Shown here: piece after piece, positions 8,110-15,664 of the stretch
Layout: each line of letters starts with the position of its first letter
Position numbering within the stretch: position 1 is the first letter of the stretch
Source of the DNA: Streptomyces minutiscleroticus
GTDB lineage: Bacteria; Actinomycetota; Actinomycetes; Streptomycetales; Streptomycetaceae
Direction: 5' to 3'
NCBI RefSeq assembly: GCF_014650875.1
Contig: NZ_BMVU01000064.1
Coordinates: forward strand, 1-33,588
DNA: 33,588 nt
The notes under the pieces: model-generated
The model's database searches: none
What the model saw: only the letters and a program-made list of their open reading frames with translations
Told to the model about the DNA's origin: nothing
Made by a program: the position numbers and the translations under genes

Positions 8110-9180
8110 ATGAGTGCTGAAACGACCTTGGCGGCCGCGTCCGACTTCTTCGCGCCGCGCGCCGCAATCGATGATCTCCTGTACGGGTTCTTGACGAAGA
8201 AGGCACGGAGCGCTCCCGTACCCCGCCAGTCGGCCCTCATCCGCATGCTGCGCGACTTCATGTCCGGCGGGAAGAGAGTCCGTCCGCTGCTGTGTGTGAC
8301 CGGCTGGTTCGCGGCAGGGGGCCAGGGCGACACCGCGCACGCCGTCAGGCTTGCCGCCTCCATCGAACTGGCGCACACCTGCGCGCTCATCCACGACGAC
8401 ATCATGGACGCGTCCGACAGCCGTCGCGGGCGCCCCACGGTCCACCGGGCACTGGCCGACCGGCACCACACGCCGTGGCTGGCGCAGCAGTACGGCATGG
8501 GCGGCGCGATCCTCCTGGGCGATCTGGCTCTGGTGTGGTCCGACGAGCTGCTGCACACCACGCCGATGCCCGACGCCCACCGGACCGCCGTACTGCGCTG
8601 CGTCGACCTCGCGCGGAGCGAACTGATCGCCGGCCAGTACCTGGACCTGCTCATCACCGGCGATCTGCACGCGAGCCTCGAGACGGTGATGAGCGTCATC
8701 CGCTACAAGACCGCCAAGTACACCATCGAACGCCCCTTGCAGGTGGGTGCGGCCCTCGCCGGCGGCGGACCGGAGGTCATGAGCGCCTGCACCGCCTACG
8801 GCGTGCCCCTCGGCGAGGCGTTCCAACTCCGGGACGACGTGCTGGGCGTCTTCGGGGACCCGGACCGGACGGGCAAGTCGCGTCTGGACGATCTGCGTGA
8901 GGGCAAGTGCACCAGCCTCATCGTCCACGCCCTGCGCGCCTGCGATCCGGACCAGGCCGACCGGCTGCGCACCCTGCTCGGTGACCCCGACCTCGGGGAG
9001 CAGGAGGCCGCGGAGATCCGTTCCCTCCTCGTCAGCACCGGGGCCCGGGCGGCGGTCGAGCAGATGATCGAGGAGAGATACCGCCGGGCTCTGGACTCCC
9101 TGGCCTCCTCGCCCTTCCCGCCCAAGGTGATCCACACGCTGGAGAACGTCGTGGAGGCGATCGTGCACCGCACCACGTGA
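8110..9180 (+). CDS. polyprenyl diphosphate synthase, GGPP-synthase type
   Basis: The 356-residue trans-isoprenyl diphosphate synthase condenses isopentenyl diphosphate with allylic diphosphates to give the linear precursor for the cyclases. The first Asp-rich motif is DDIMD (96-100), followed by SRRGRPTVH. GGKRVRPLL is at 53-61. The second Asp-rich motif is reduced to DDVLG (242-246), as is common in actinobacterial GGPP synthases, and is followed by the usual GDPDRTGKSRLDDLREGK block. The residues four and five before the first motif are small (A92, C91), which argues against a farnesyl-length product and fits C20 or longer. ATG 8110 has AAGGG about 10 nt upstream. The 137-bp gap after the cyclase holds no terminator, only the palindrome CAACGCGTTG (8005-8014). 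It is probably co-transcribed. Confidence 0.93.
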   Translation: MSAETTLAAASDFFAPRAAIDDLLYGFLTKKARSAPVPRQSALIRMLRDFMSGGKRVRPLLCVTGWFAAGGQGDTAHAVRLAASIELAHTCALIHDDIMDASDSRRGRPTVHRALADRHHTPWLAQQYGMGGAILLGDLALVWSDELLHTTPMPDAHRTAVLRCVDLARSELIAGQYLDLLITGDLHASLETVMSVIRYKTAKYTIERPLQVGAALAGGGPEVMSACTAYGVPLGEAFQLRDDVLGVFGDPDRTGKSRLDDLREGKCTSLIVHALRACDPDQADRLRTLLGDPDLGEQEAAEIRSLLVSTGARAAVEQMIEERYRRALDSLASSPFPPKVIHTLENVVEAIVHRTT

Positions 9181-9259
9181 AGCCGGGCGACGTTCACCGG
9201 CCGGCACCGGAGCCCGGTTCGTCAACCGCCCATCCGAGTACGGAGTACGGAACCGCACA

Positions 9260-10156
9260 GTGATCACGACCCTGACCGCGCCCGTGGTGGTGCTGCAGTC
9301 CGCCTGGCATGAGATCCGCCTGAGCTGGCTCTTCATCAGTGCCGACCGCTGGACCACCGTCTTCCCCGCCACCTGCTTCGTCATGGCGGCCGTCGTCCAT
9401 GCCCGGCTCTCCGTGCCCGAGGCCGCGGTCACCGTGGTCCTGGGCGCGTTGTACTTCTGGCTGTTCGTCTACGAGCACACCCTGGCCAACCAGCTCGTCG
9501 GTGTCGAGGAAGACCGCGTCAACAAGCCCTTCCGGCCGCTGGTCACCGGCCGGAGCAGCATGCGGGGCGCCCGGCTGCGCCTGATCGTCGTCCGGATCGT
9601 CTTCCCCCTGTACGGCTACTGTCTGGGTGTCCTGGAGTGGGCCCTGATGTGGCAGATCCTCTCCCTGCTGCAGCACGAGTACGGCTGGGGCCGGCACTGG
9701 GTGGGCAGGAACCTCTACGCCGGGATCGGAGTCGTCGCCCAGCTGGCGGCCGCCTGGCAGATCGTCACCGTGATCACGCCGGACGCCTGGCGCTGGATCG
9801 TGACGCTGACGGTCACCGTGACCTTCCTCATGTCCGTCCAGGACCTGCGTGACATCACCGGCGACCGAGCGGTGCACCGCTCCACCATGCCTCTGGTCTT
9901 CGGAGAGACACGCACCCGCGTCTTCTTGTGCTGCGGCTTCGCCGTCGGCCCCGTGGCCATCCACTACTTCCTCATGGCGCCCGCCGCCCAGCACTGGTGG
10001 ATCGTCGCCACGGACGTGCTCCTGGGGGCTCTGAGCCTGCTGCTCTCCGTCCGGGTGGTGCTGTTGCGCGGGAGGGAAGCCGATCAGCGCAGCTATCGCC
10101 TGGTGGAACAGTGGTACACCCTCGCCCTGGCCGCTTCCATCTACACACTCCGCTGA
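9260..10156 (+). CDS. UbiA-superfamily prenyltransferase or UbiA-type terpene cyclase
   Basis: The 298-residue polytopic membrane protein carries both UbiA metal-binding regions. The first is N77-Q-L-V-G-V-E-E-D85-R-V-N-K-P-F-R-P and the second is Q194-D195-L-R-D198-I-T-G-D202. The first differs from the NDxxDxxxD of ubiquinone or menaquinone enzymes. It resembles the NQ...EEDxxNKPxRP form I associate with UbiA-type terpene cyclases of fungi and actinomycetes (the fumagillin bergamotene synthase and EriG types), although those proteins diverge widely. It could therefore cyclise GGPP-like substrates or attach a prenyl chain to an acceptor. No aromatic-acceptor gene is nearby. Start GTG 9260 lies 79 bp after the polyprenyl synthase and only 14 bp separate its stop from the ABC gene, so these genes form one operon. 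Confidence 0.88.
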   Translation: MITTLTAPVVVLQSAWHEIRLSWLFISADRWTTVFPATCFVMAAVVHARLSVPEAAVTVVLGALYFWLFVYEHTLANQLVGVEEDRVNKPFRPLVTGRSSMRGARLRLIVVRIVFPLYGYCLGVLEWALMWQILSLLQHEYGWGRHWVGRNLYAGIGVVAQLAAAWQIVTVITPDAWRWIVTLTVTVTFLMSVQDLRDITGDRAVHRSTMPLVFGETRTRVFLCCGFAVGPVAIHYFLMAPAAQHWWIVATDVLLGALSLLLSVRVVLLRGREADQRSYRLVEQWYTLALAASIYTLR

Positions 10157-10170
10157 CCGAAGGGCCCGGT

Positions 10171-10815
10171 GTGAGCGCAGAGGCGTCGCAGCACGCGCAA
10201 CGGCAGTCACGGCTGCGGATCAGTGATGTGTGGAAGGCGTACGGCCGCAGAGACGTTCTGCGCGGCGCCGACCTCGATGTACCCCGCGGGGCGTTGATCG
10301 GCATCGTCGGCGAGAACGGCACGGGCAAGAGCACCCTGCTCCGGATCGCCGTGGGGCAGCTGGCGCCCGACCGGGGCACGGTCGTACGTGCCGGCACGGT
10401 GGGGTACTGCCCGCAGCGCGCCGTGCTCAACGACTCGTTCACCGTTGCCCAGCATCTCCGGCTCTTCCAGCTGGCCTACCGGCTGCCGGATCTCACGCGG
10501 GCCCACGAGCTGATGGACGTCCTGGCGTGTGCCGACAGCGGGCGGCAACGAGCCGGGGAGCTCAGCGGAGGAACGCGGCAGAAGCTGAATCTGCTGCTCG
10601 CCCTGATGCACGATCCGTGCCTCCTGGTGCTCGACGAGCCCTACCAAGGCTTCGACTGGGACACGCATCAGCGTTTCTGGTCGCTCGCCGACCGCCTGCG
10701 TGACCAGGGCCGGTCGATCGTCGTGGTGTCGCACCTACTGCACGACCGACACCATTTCGATGCGATCGGCCACCTGCGCGAAGGCCGCCTCGACATGGAG
10801 GAGCCGCACGGATGA
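10171..10815 (+). CDS. ABC transporter ATP-binding protein of the terpene operon
   Basis: The 214-residue single ABC ATPase has Walker A GENGTGKST (47-55), Q-loop CPQ (80-82), signature LSGGTRQKL (131-139), Walker B LLVLDEP (151-157) and H-loop His188 in VVVSHLL. The start is GTG 10171, 14 bp after the UbiA stop, with an AGGG ribosome site about 6 nt upstream. A longer upstream extension of the open frame would overlap the UbiA gene and is rejected. Its stop overlaps the next ATG (ATGA), so ATPase and permease are translationally coupled. It is the energy-coupling half of an ABC-2-like exporter, inferred to move the terpenoid or an intermediate across the membrane. Confidence 0.92.
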   Translation: MSAEASQHAQRQSRLRISDVWKAYGRRDVLRGADLDVPRGALIGIVGENGTGKSTLLRIAVGQLAPDRGTVVRAGTVGYCPQRAVLNDSFTVAQHLRLFQLAYRLPDLTRAHELMDVLACADSGRQRAGELSGGTRQKLNLLLALMHDPCLLVLDEPYQGFDWDTHQRFWSLADRLRDQGRSIVVVSHLLHDRHHFDAIGHLREGRLDMEEPHG

Positions 10816-11591
10816 TGGCACGCCGGACAGCGTTCACCGAGATGCTGCGCTGTACTCTCCTCGGTCACCTGCACAGTCGCATAGCAGTGCTTCTGGCGGT
10901 CGTCTTCATTCCCGCGTGGATCGCCGTAGCGCGTCTGTGCGCCCCCGGCCGGCCCGTGCTTTTCTCTTTGCATTCTGCAGGCGTCGTCGTCCACGCCCGG
11001 GCCAATCAGGTCAGCCAGGTCGTCAACGCCCTTGCCGCCGTCTCCCTGGTCATCGGCTTCTCGATGTTCATGGAGACCTTCAAGGCCGGGGAGATGGACC
11101 GCCGGCTCGTGCTGGCCGGTTACCCGCGTCCCCAGATGCTCTTGGCCAAGATCAGTGCCGCCGCCCTCATCTCCGCTCTTCTCGCGCTGTACGCCGCGGT
11201 CCTGCTGCGGAGTTCGCTGCCGGTGACCCAGCTGAGCCCCCTGGTCCTCGCCCTTTTCAGCGCCGGCCTCGCGTACGGCGGCATCGGCCTGCTGCTCGGC
11301 TCGTTGGTGCGTGGCGAGTTGGAGGGCTTCTTCTTCGTCATTATGCTCAGCCTGGTCGACACCGGTCTGCAGAACCCGGTCCTCAACGTGGCCGACATCA
11401 CCGGCCTGACCGTGCTCCCCCTGTACGGCGCGAACCAGTCGGCACTGGCCGCGGCCTTCACCTCTGTCGCACCTTGGTTCTACGGCCTGCCTTCACTGGC
11501 CTGGTGCGCCGTGACCAGCGCCCTGGCCTTATCGGCCTTCTACGTCCGTACACGCTCCCATTGCCGGATCGCCCCTGAAGCACCCGTGTGA
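10812..11591 (+). CDS. ABC-2-like permease, with a TTA codon
   Basis: The 259-residue membrane protein has about six hydrophobic segments (around residues 20-42, 70-90, 112-134, 138-165, 172-195 and 222-245). It pairs with the ATPase that it overlaps by 4 bases. It shows the ABC-2 permease pattern of an amphipathic N-terminus, paired core helices and a short polar tail, but no diagnostic motif fixes the subfamily. ATG 10812 is taken because of the ATGA coupling; ATG 10815 is a near-equivalent alternative. Codon 240 (11529-11531) is TTA, rare in this GC-rich genome and in Streptomyces read by the developmentally regulated bldA tRNA, so full transporter synthesis may be confined to late growth. 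It is the last gene before the terminator at 11681. Confidence 0.85.
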   Translation: MMARRTAFTEMLRCTLLGHLHSRIAVLLAVVFIPAWIAVARLCAPGRPVLFSLHSAGVVVHARANQVSQVVNALAAVSLVIGFSMFMETFKAGEMDRRLVLAGYPRPQMLLAKISAAALISALLALYAAVLLRSSLPVTQLSPLVLALFSAGLAYGGIGLLLGSLVRGELEGFFFVIMLSLVDTGLQNPVLNVADITGLTVLPLYGANQSALAAAFTSVAPWFYGLPSLAWCAVTSALALSAFYVRTRSHCRIAPEAPV

Positions 11592-11680
11592 CGTCGGACG
11601 CCCGACATCCCGGGACACGGCTCCGTTCCGTGCGTGCGCTGCTTGCGGGACGAACCGGCGTGCCGTAGAGCGGTGCAGCG

Positions 11681-11719
11681 CCGAAGCGGCCCCGGCCGAG
11701 AAGGCCGGGACCGCTTCGG
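11681..11719. terminator. strong hairpin terminator ending the terpene operon
   Basis: CCGAAGCGG at 11681-11689 pairs with CCGCTTCGG at 11711-11719, and CCCGGCC pairs with GGCCGGG inside it, with one C/A mismatch and a 5-nt GAGAA loop. It lies 90 bp after the permease stop and 93 bp beyond the convergent 163-aa gene's stop, so it can serve both strands. No T-run follows, which is normal for Streptomyces. Confidence 0.85.
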
Positions 11720-11811
11720 AGTCTGCGGGCACGCGGCGGCGTTCGAGGCGCAGCCACCCGTGCGAACGGGGCCGGTCCCCACAACGGAGCCCAGCGCCGC
11801 GTGCCGACGCA

Positions 11812-12303
11812 TTACGTCGTGACGTCGCTCTCCGCGATCCGGTCATCGAGATAGATCATCGCCGTCGGACCGTCCTGGCCGCGACAGGGGACCACATTGT
11901 CCAGGGCCTGGGAGATCGCCACGCCGACACGCCGCCCGATGGACCGGTCCAGGGTGCTCCAGGGACTGGAGACGGTGTGCGACTGGATGTTCCGGCACCA
12001 GCTGAGCACCGCGGCGAGCGCGGTACCGGACAGTGGCACCGTGGCCATGCCGTCCTTCTCCGCCGTGATCTCTTCCTTGGACGGTGGGCGGAAGGCGGCG
12101 CCGGCGCTCTTACGGCTGTACAACTCCTCCTCGAAGTTCCGGGGAACGCTTTCCAGCAGGTAGTCCCAGGTGGTGCGATGGCAGCGGATACGGGCCACAC
12201 CAATGCCGGCGGCCCTGGCCATGTCACTGCGGTAGCTGTCGTGGCTCTTGGGCCAGTTGTCGTACGACAGCTCCTTGCCCAACACTCTGGCGATGACGCC
12301 CAC
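11812..12303 (-). CDS. hypothetical protein, 163 aa, in the terpene locus
   Basis: I do not recognise this family. The product is a soluble, mixed-charge protein without signal peptide or membrane segment. It begins MGVIARVLGKELSYDNW and ends with an acidic tail (IYLDDRIAESDVTT). It has three Cys and two short stretches of note (WDYLLESVPRNFEEELYS; SIGRRVGVAISQALDNVV). The start is GTG 12303 with AAGGAG 8 nt upstream; the open frame extends further upstream but has no ribosome site there. TAA lies at 11812-11814. It is convergent with the terpene operon across the shared terminator and divergent from the small broken gene at 12455. Position suggests, but does not prove, a role in the locus. 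Confidence 0.7.
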   Translation of the reverse strand: MGVIARVLGKELSYDNWPKSHDSYRSDMARAAGIGVARIRCHRTTWDYLLESVPRNFEEELYSRKSAGAAFRPPSKEEITAEKDGMATVPLSGTALAAVLSWCRNIQSHTVSSPWSTLDRSIGRRVGVAISQALDNVVPCRGQDGPTAMIYLDDRIAESDVTT

Positions 12304-12454
12304 TCTTACTCTCCTTCCGATTGTGTCCAGCGGTGTGGCGTACGGGCTGGACCTGATCCAGGTCCTTTTCCGGCCCCATGGCGAATTCCCGAGCAGATGA
12401 GCGACCACCGGCTGATCCTTCAAGACGACCAAATTTCGGGAGGAGGCTAGCACG

Positions 12455-12602
12455 GTGACCGCACCTGACATTCTGCCCTTGCACTCCCTTGGTCGAGGAG
12501 ATCCTCGCCGCGGCGAGTCCCGATCCGCCCCGCATGGTGGTCAAGGCGTTCGCCGAATCATTGATGCCGACCGAAGTCGATGTGCCGCGCGGAATCGAAT
12601 AA
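12455..12602 (+). pseudogene. frameshifted micro-gene (about 48 codons if repaired)
   Basis: A strong ribosome site (GGAGGAGG, 12439-12446) precedes GTG 12455, which begins MTAPDILPLHSL. Around 12484-12491 the coding signal (GC-rich third positions) jumps to another frame that reads LVEEILAAASPDPPRM and on to VPRGIE with TAA at 12600-12602. One extra base in CTCCCTTGGTC would explain this; removing one T gives a continuous 48-residue acidic peptide. The alternative is a real gene starting at TTG 12489 without a ribosome site. I do not recognise the product. It is divergent from the 163-aa gene across 150 bp. A sequencing error is possible. Confidence 0.4.
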
Positions 12603-12708
12603 GGGCAGGTCGGTGACGGGCGCGTCAACCTGTACAGTTGATATCGCCCACGTGAGTGGAACATTCGGCGCGAAGGCTGCTGCATTCTTCGGGGGAGTGA
12701 TCCGCCCT

Positions 12709-12724
12709 GGATTCCGTGGAATCC
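12709..12724. promoter_or_regulatory. perfect inverted repeat GGATTCC-GT-GGAATCC
   Basis: A 7-bp perfect inverted repeat with a 2-bp spacer lies in the relatively AT-rich gene-free stretch 12603-13051. It could be an operator site. I could not place a convincing promoter next to it. Confidence 0.35.
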
Positions 12725-12956
12725 GGTGATCTTATTTGTGGCGGACCGTGGAATGGCTTCCTGCCGTCGTTGCCGCCATGTTCGTGTTCGGTGGGTGACG
12801 TACGGTCGGGGTTTTATATGAGGGTGATTCATCCGATATGTTCTTCTGTGTACGGCGTAACGTCGTGTTCCGTTGCATTTGCTGTGGTGAGGGTGGCGGC
12901 CGGCGGTGAGCCGCCGCGTCGGACGGTCCGAACACGGGCGGGACCTGTGATCGAAC

Positions 12957-12975
12957 GGGATGATCCCTTAGGGAT
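12957..12975. promoter_or_regulatory. overlapping alternative hairpins upstream of the chaplin-like gene
   Basis: GGGAT-G-ATCCC (12957-12967) and ATCCCT-T-AGGGAT (12963-12975) share the central ATCCC, so only one can form at a time. They lie about 77 bp upstream of the chaplin-like ATG, in DNA or its leader RNA. They may be two half-overlapping operators or a small switch. A further GC-rich hairpin (GGCGG...GCCGCC) sits near 12896-12919. Confidence 0.3.
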
Positions 12976-13051
12976 TGGCCCCGGCCTCGTGGACGCATGG
13001 GTATCCGGAAAACACTGCGTGACGATTTCCGGGCGTGATCGTTGTCCTGTC

Positions 13052-13321
13052 ATGAGCAGCCATAGGTTCTCCCGCGCGGCAGTTATCGCGGCAAGTGCGG
13101 TGGTCGCGATGCAGGCAGCCCCTTCCTGGGCAGGAGGTGTCGGGGGTGCCCTGTCGCCCGTCTTCGCGCAGGACTGTTCCAACAGTCACAAAGACGTTTA
13201 CACGGCTCATTCCGCACATGGCTCGTCCAGTAACGTCTCCCAGCTTCCGTTGATCATGCCGTACAGCCAATGCGGCGACGCGGTCACTCCGATCGGCGTG
13301 ATCGACGGAGGCTTCGGATGA
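13052..13321 (+). CDS. small secreted chaplin-like peptide
   Basis: The 89-residue precursor has a clear Sec signal peptide (positive SSHRFSR, hydrophobic AAVIAASAVVAM, cleavage likely after APSWA at 27). The mature part is about 62 residues with two Cys (42 and 74). Its C-terminal half (SNVSQLPLIMPYSQCGDAVT then IGVIDGGFG) lines up with the chaplin pattern GNxxQVPVxxPVxxCGNxVxxxGxxxxxFG. Chaplins are surface-active cell-wall peptides that coat aerial hyphae. The first Cys lies before the core rather than after it, so this is at most a divergent relative. ATG 13052 is chosen because it begins the signal peptide; its ribosome site is weak. It lies between the two arms of the terpene locus. Confidence 0.6.
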   Translation: MSSHRFSRAAVIAASAVVAMQAAPSWAGGVGGALSPVFAQDCSNSHKDVYTAHSAHGSSSNVSQLPLIMPYSQCGDAVTPIGVIDGGFG

Positions 13322-13532
13322 CATGAGGCGTCGTCGCTGCGCCTTTTCCATGACCGCCTTCGCTGTCCGACGCGACGAGAGGGCGGAAAGAACGCTCGAC
13401 GTATTCGTGGGTCTCATGCCTGACATGGAGAGAGACCTGCCCGTGCGGAGTGTGCGAGCGTAGCCTCCTGCCTTTCCGGTGGCATTCCGGTCAAGGGGCG
13501 GCAGCGCGCCGTCCTGCTCGTCCTGCCTCTCG

Positions 13533-13556
13533 CGGGCCCGCTTCGCAGCGGGCCCG
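13533..13556. terminator. bidirectional hairpin terminator
   Basis: CGGGCCCGCT and AGCGGGCCCG form a perfect 10-bp stem around a TCGC loop. It lies between the convergent chaplin-like gene and the second cyclase gene, 69 bp beyond the cyclase stop. The rest of 13322-13624 shows no gene. Confidence 0.8.
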
Positions 13557-13624
13557 GCTCGGCGCCGCCGCCCGTACCGGCGGGGACGGCCGTACGACGG
13601 TCTCCGCCGGTCCCCGGCCGGGGT

Positions 13625-15664
13625 TCAACCGGCTGACGGCTCGGCCGAAGGCCCGGCCGCCGGTGCCCCGGTGTCCTGGCGCCGGGCGTAGCGGCCCAGG
13701 GCCGTGAGGGGGAAGACGTGGCGGTAGAGGCCGTAACTCAGTGCGTCGACCCCGGGCACGCCCGTGGCGGTGAAGACGTGTTCGTCCCAGGTGCCGTCCT
13801 TCGTCTGCCGGTCGGTCAGCCAAGTGATGCCTGCCCGGACCGCGGAACCGTCCCGTTCCCCGGCGGCCAGCAGGGCCAGCAGGGCCCACGCCGTCTGCGA
13901 GGGTGTGGACGGACCCTTGCCGATGCGGGAGCGATCCTCGTACGAGTGCCAGTCCTCGCCCCAGCCGCCGTCGCCGTTCTGCACGGAGACCAGCCACGTG
14001 ACGGCCCGTCGGACGGCGGGGGCGCCGGCCGGGACGCCGGCGGTGACGAGTGCGGGCACGACACAGCCGGTGCCGTACACGTGATTGACGCCCCAGCGGC
14101 CGTACCACGAGCCGTCGTCCTCCTGGTGGGCAAGGAGCCAGCCGACACCGCGCCGGGTGCGGACGTCGTCGCGCTGCCCCAGGAAGGCGAGCATCTCGAC
14201 CACGTGGGCGGTCACATCGGGGGTGGGCGGGTCGGTGCAGTACCCGCTGAAGTCGAAGAACGGGAGCCTGCCGGGCAGGGTGCTGGTGTTGTCGGCGTCG
14301 AAGGCGCCCCAGCCGCCGTCCTCGCTCTGCATGCCGCGGGCCCACTGTGCACCCCTGTCCACCGCGGCGTCGACGCGTGCCCGGTCGGGGTGCCCGGTCC
14401 GGCGCAGAGCCAGGATCACCTCGGAGGTGTCGTCGTTGTCGGGATAGGTCTGGTTGTCGAACTCGTACGACCAGCCGCCCGGTGCGAGACGGGGACGCCG
14501 CACGGCCCAGTCGCCGCGTCGTGTGGTCTGCCGGCCGAGCAGCCAGTCCGCGGCCGCGGTCAGCGCCGGGTGACCCGGCGGCAGCCCCGCGTCGGCGAGC
14601 GCGGTGACGGACAGGGCGGTGTCCCAGACCGGAGACAGGACCGTCTCCACCATCCGTTTGTCCCCTTCGACCCGGACCCAGCCGGCGTCGAGGCGGCCGA
14701 GGGCGGCCTTGATGACCGGGTGGTCCAGTGCGTAGCCCTGCAGGTGCAGGGCGAGTACCGGGTACACGGTCGTCGGGGTGTAGCCGTTCCAGCTGCCGTC
14801 CGCCTCCTGGCGTTCGATCAGCCAACGGGTGCAGGCCGCCAGCGCCGCCCGGCGCGCCGGGCGGGGGACGGCCTTGCGGTGGGCGCGCAGGACGCTGTTC
14901 AGGCGCTGGGACGCGCGTTCCCGGCCGGGGAGCGGAGCCTTGGCCGTCGTGGCGGCCGGAGGTCCCGCGGAGACGAACAGTTCGTCGATGGCGAAGGGGG
15001 CCGACCGTACGGGGCGGTGCGCGCTGATGACCGCCAGCGGCACGAGGACCACGCGGGCGTAGGAGGCGAAGGAGTAGATGCTCAGAGGGGCCCGGTCCGG
15101 CAACGCGATGATCTCCGGAGGGATCTCGGGCAGGTCGTCCCAGCTGCACCAGCCGAACAGGGCCAGCCAGTAGCGGGAGATCAGTTGGCTGGCGGCGACA
15201 CCGCCCTGCGCGCGGACCCATGCGGCGGCCCGCAGCATGTGTGCCTCGTCGGGGCTGTCCCCGGCGAGCCGCAGAGCCACGTACGCCTGGATGGTGGTCC
15301 CCAGGTGCCCGTCGGCGTCGGGGGCGAGCGGCCAGGTGCCGTCCGCGCGCTGCTGCGACCGGATGAACCGGCCGCTGTCCGCGACCAGGCGGTCGTCGAG
15401 GATGCCGAGGAAGAGGCGGCAGAGCAGGTCCTGGACGTCGAAGGAGACATCGGTCTGCGTGAAGCCGAGCCAGTACCCTTCGGCGTGCTGCCGGGCCAGC
15501 AGGTGGTCGGTGGCCCGCAGCACCGCGCGCCGGGCCGCCTCCTCCTCCGGCCCGGACGGGGGGAAGGCGAAGTCGGTGCCGGTCCCGGTTCCGGTGGCTC
15601 TCCCGGCGTTCTCCGGAGGGTGCGGTGGACGTGCGGTGGACGCGTCGTCGGCCGTGGATGTCAT
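13625..15664 (-). CDS. squalene-hopene-cyclase-like class II terpene cyclase (copy 2)
   Basis: The 679-residue protein is a paralogue of the cyclase at 5966, sharing long identical stretches such as QNGDGGWGEDW and STPSQTAWALLALLAAGER. It has QW repeats (QRADGTW 105, QEADGSW 286, QSEDGGW 446, QEDDGSW 514, QNGDGGW 562, QTKDGTW 620), the acid motif D409-N-D411-D412, H487 in DVTAH and the conserved GRWGVNHVYGTG. Tyr400 replaces F365 of squalene-hopene cyclase. At the C-terminus V636, D640 and A641 replace F601, F605 and Y606, while Y644 and Y647 keep Y609 and Y612. The Asp at 640 is striking in a pocket meant for cations. Start ATG 15664 has AGGAG 4 nt upstream and its N-terminus (MTSTADDAS) matches copy 1. 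It lies downstream of the P450 gene on the same strand. Confidence 0.9.
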   Translation of the reverse strand: MTSTADDASTARPPHPPENAGRATGTGTGTDFAFPPSGPEEEAARRAVLRATDHLLARQHAEGYWLGFTQTDVSFDVQDLLCRLFLGILDDRLVADSGRFIRSQQRADGTWPLAPDADGHLGTTIQAYVALRLAGDSPDEAHMLRAAAWVRAQGGVAASQLISRYWLALFGWCSWDDLPEIPPEIIALPDRAPLSIYSFASYARVVLVPLAVISAHRPVRSAPFAIDELFVSAGPPAATTAKAPLPGRERASQRLNSVLRAHRKAVPRPARRAALAACTRWLIERQEADGSWNGYTPTTVYPVLALHLQGYALDHPVIKAALGRLDAGWVRVEGDKRMVETVLSPVWDTALSVTALADAGLPPGHPALTAAADWLLGRQTTRRGDWAVRRPRLAPGGWSYEFDNQTYPDNDDTSEVILALRRTGHPDRARVDAAVDRGAQWARGMQSEDGGWGAFDADNTSTLPGRLPFFDFSGYCTDPPTPDVTAHVVEMLAFLGQRDDVRTRRGVGWLLAHQEDDGSWYGRWGVNHVYGTGCVVPALVTAGVPAGAPAVRRAVTWLVSVQNGDGGWGEDWHSYEDRSRIGKGPSTPSQTAWALLALLAAGERDGSAVRAGITWLTDRQTKDGTWDEHVFTATGVPGVDALSYGLYRHVFPLTALGRYARRQDTGAPAAGPSAEPSAG

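Noticed and set aside
9928..10170. Long N-terminal extension of the ABC ATPase
   Set aside because: It would overlap the UbiA gene and has no ribosome site. GTG 10171 gives a normal ATPase N-terminus.
12224..12832. Minus-strand frame over the AT-rich spacer
   Set aside because: Third-position bias is poor, there is no domain, and it overlaps the promoter region of the 163-aa gene.
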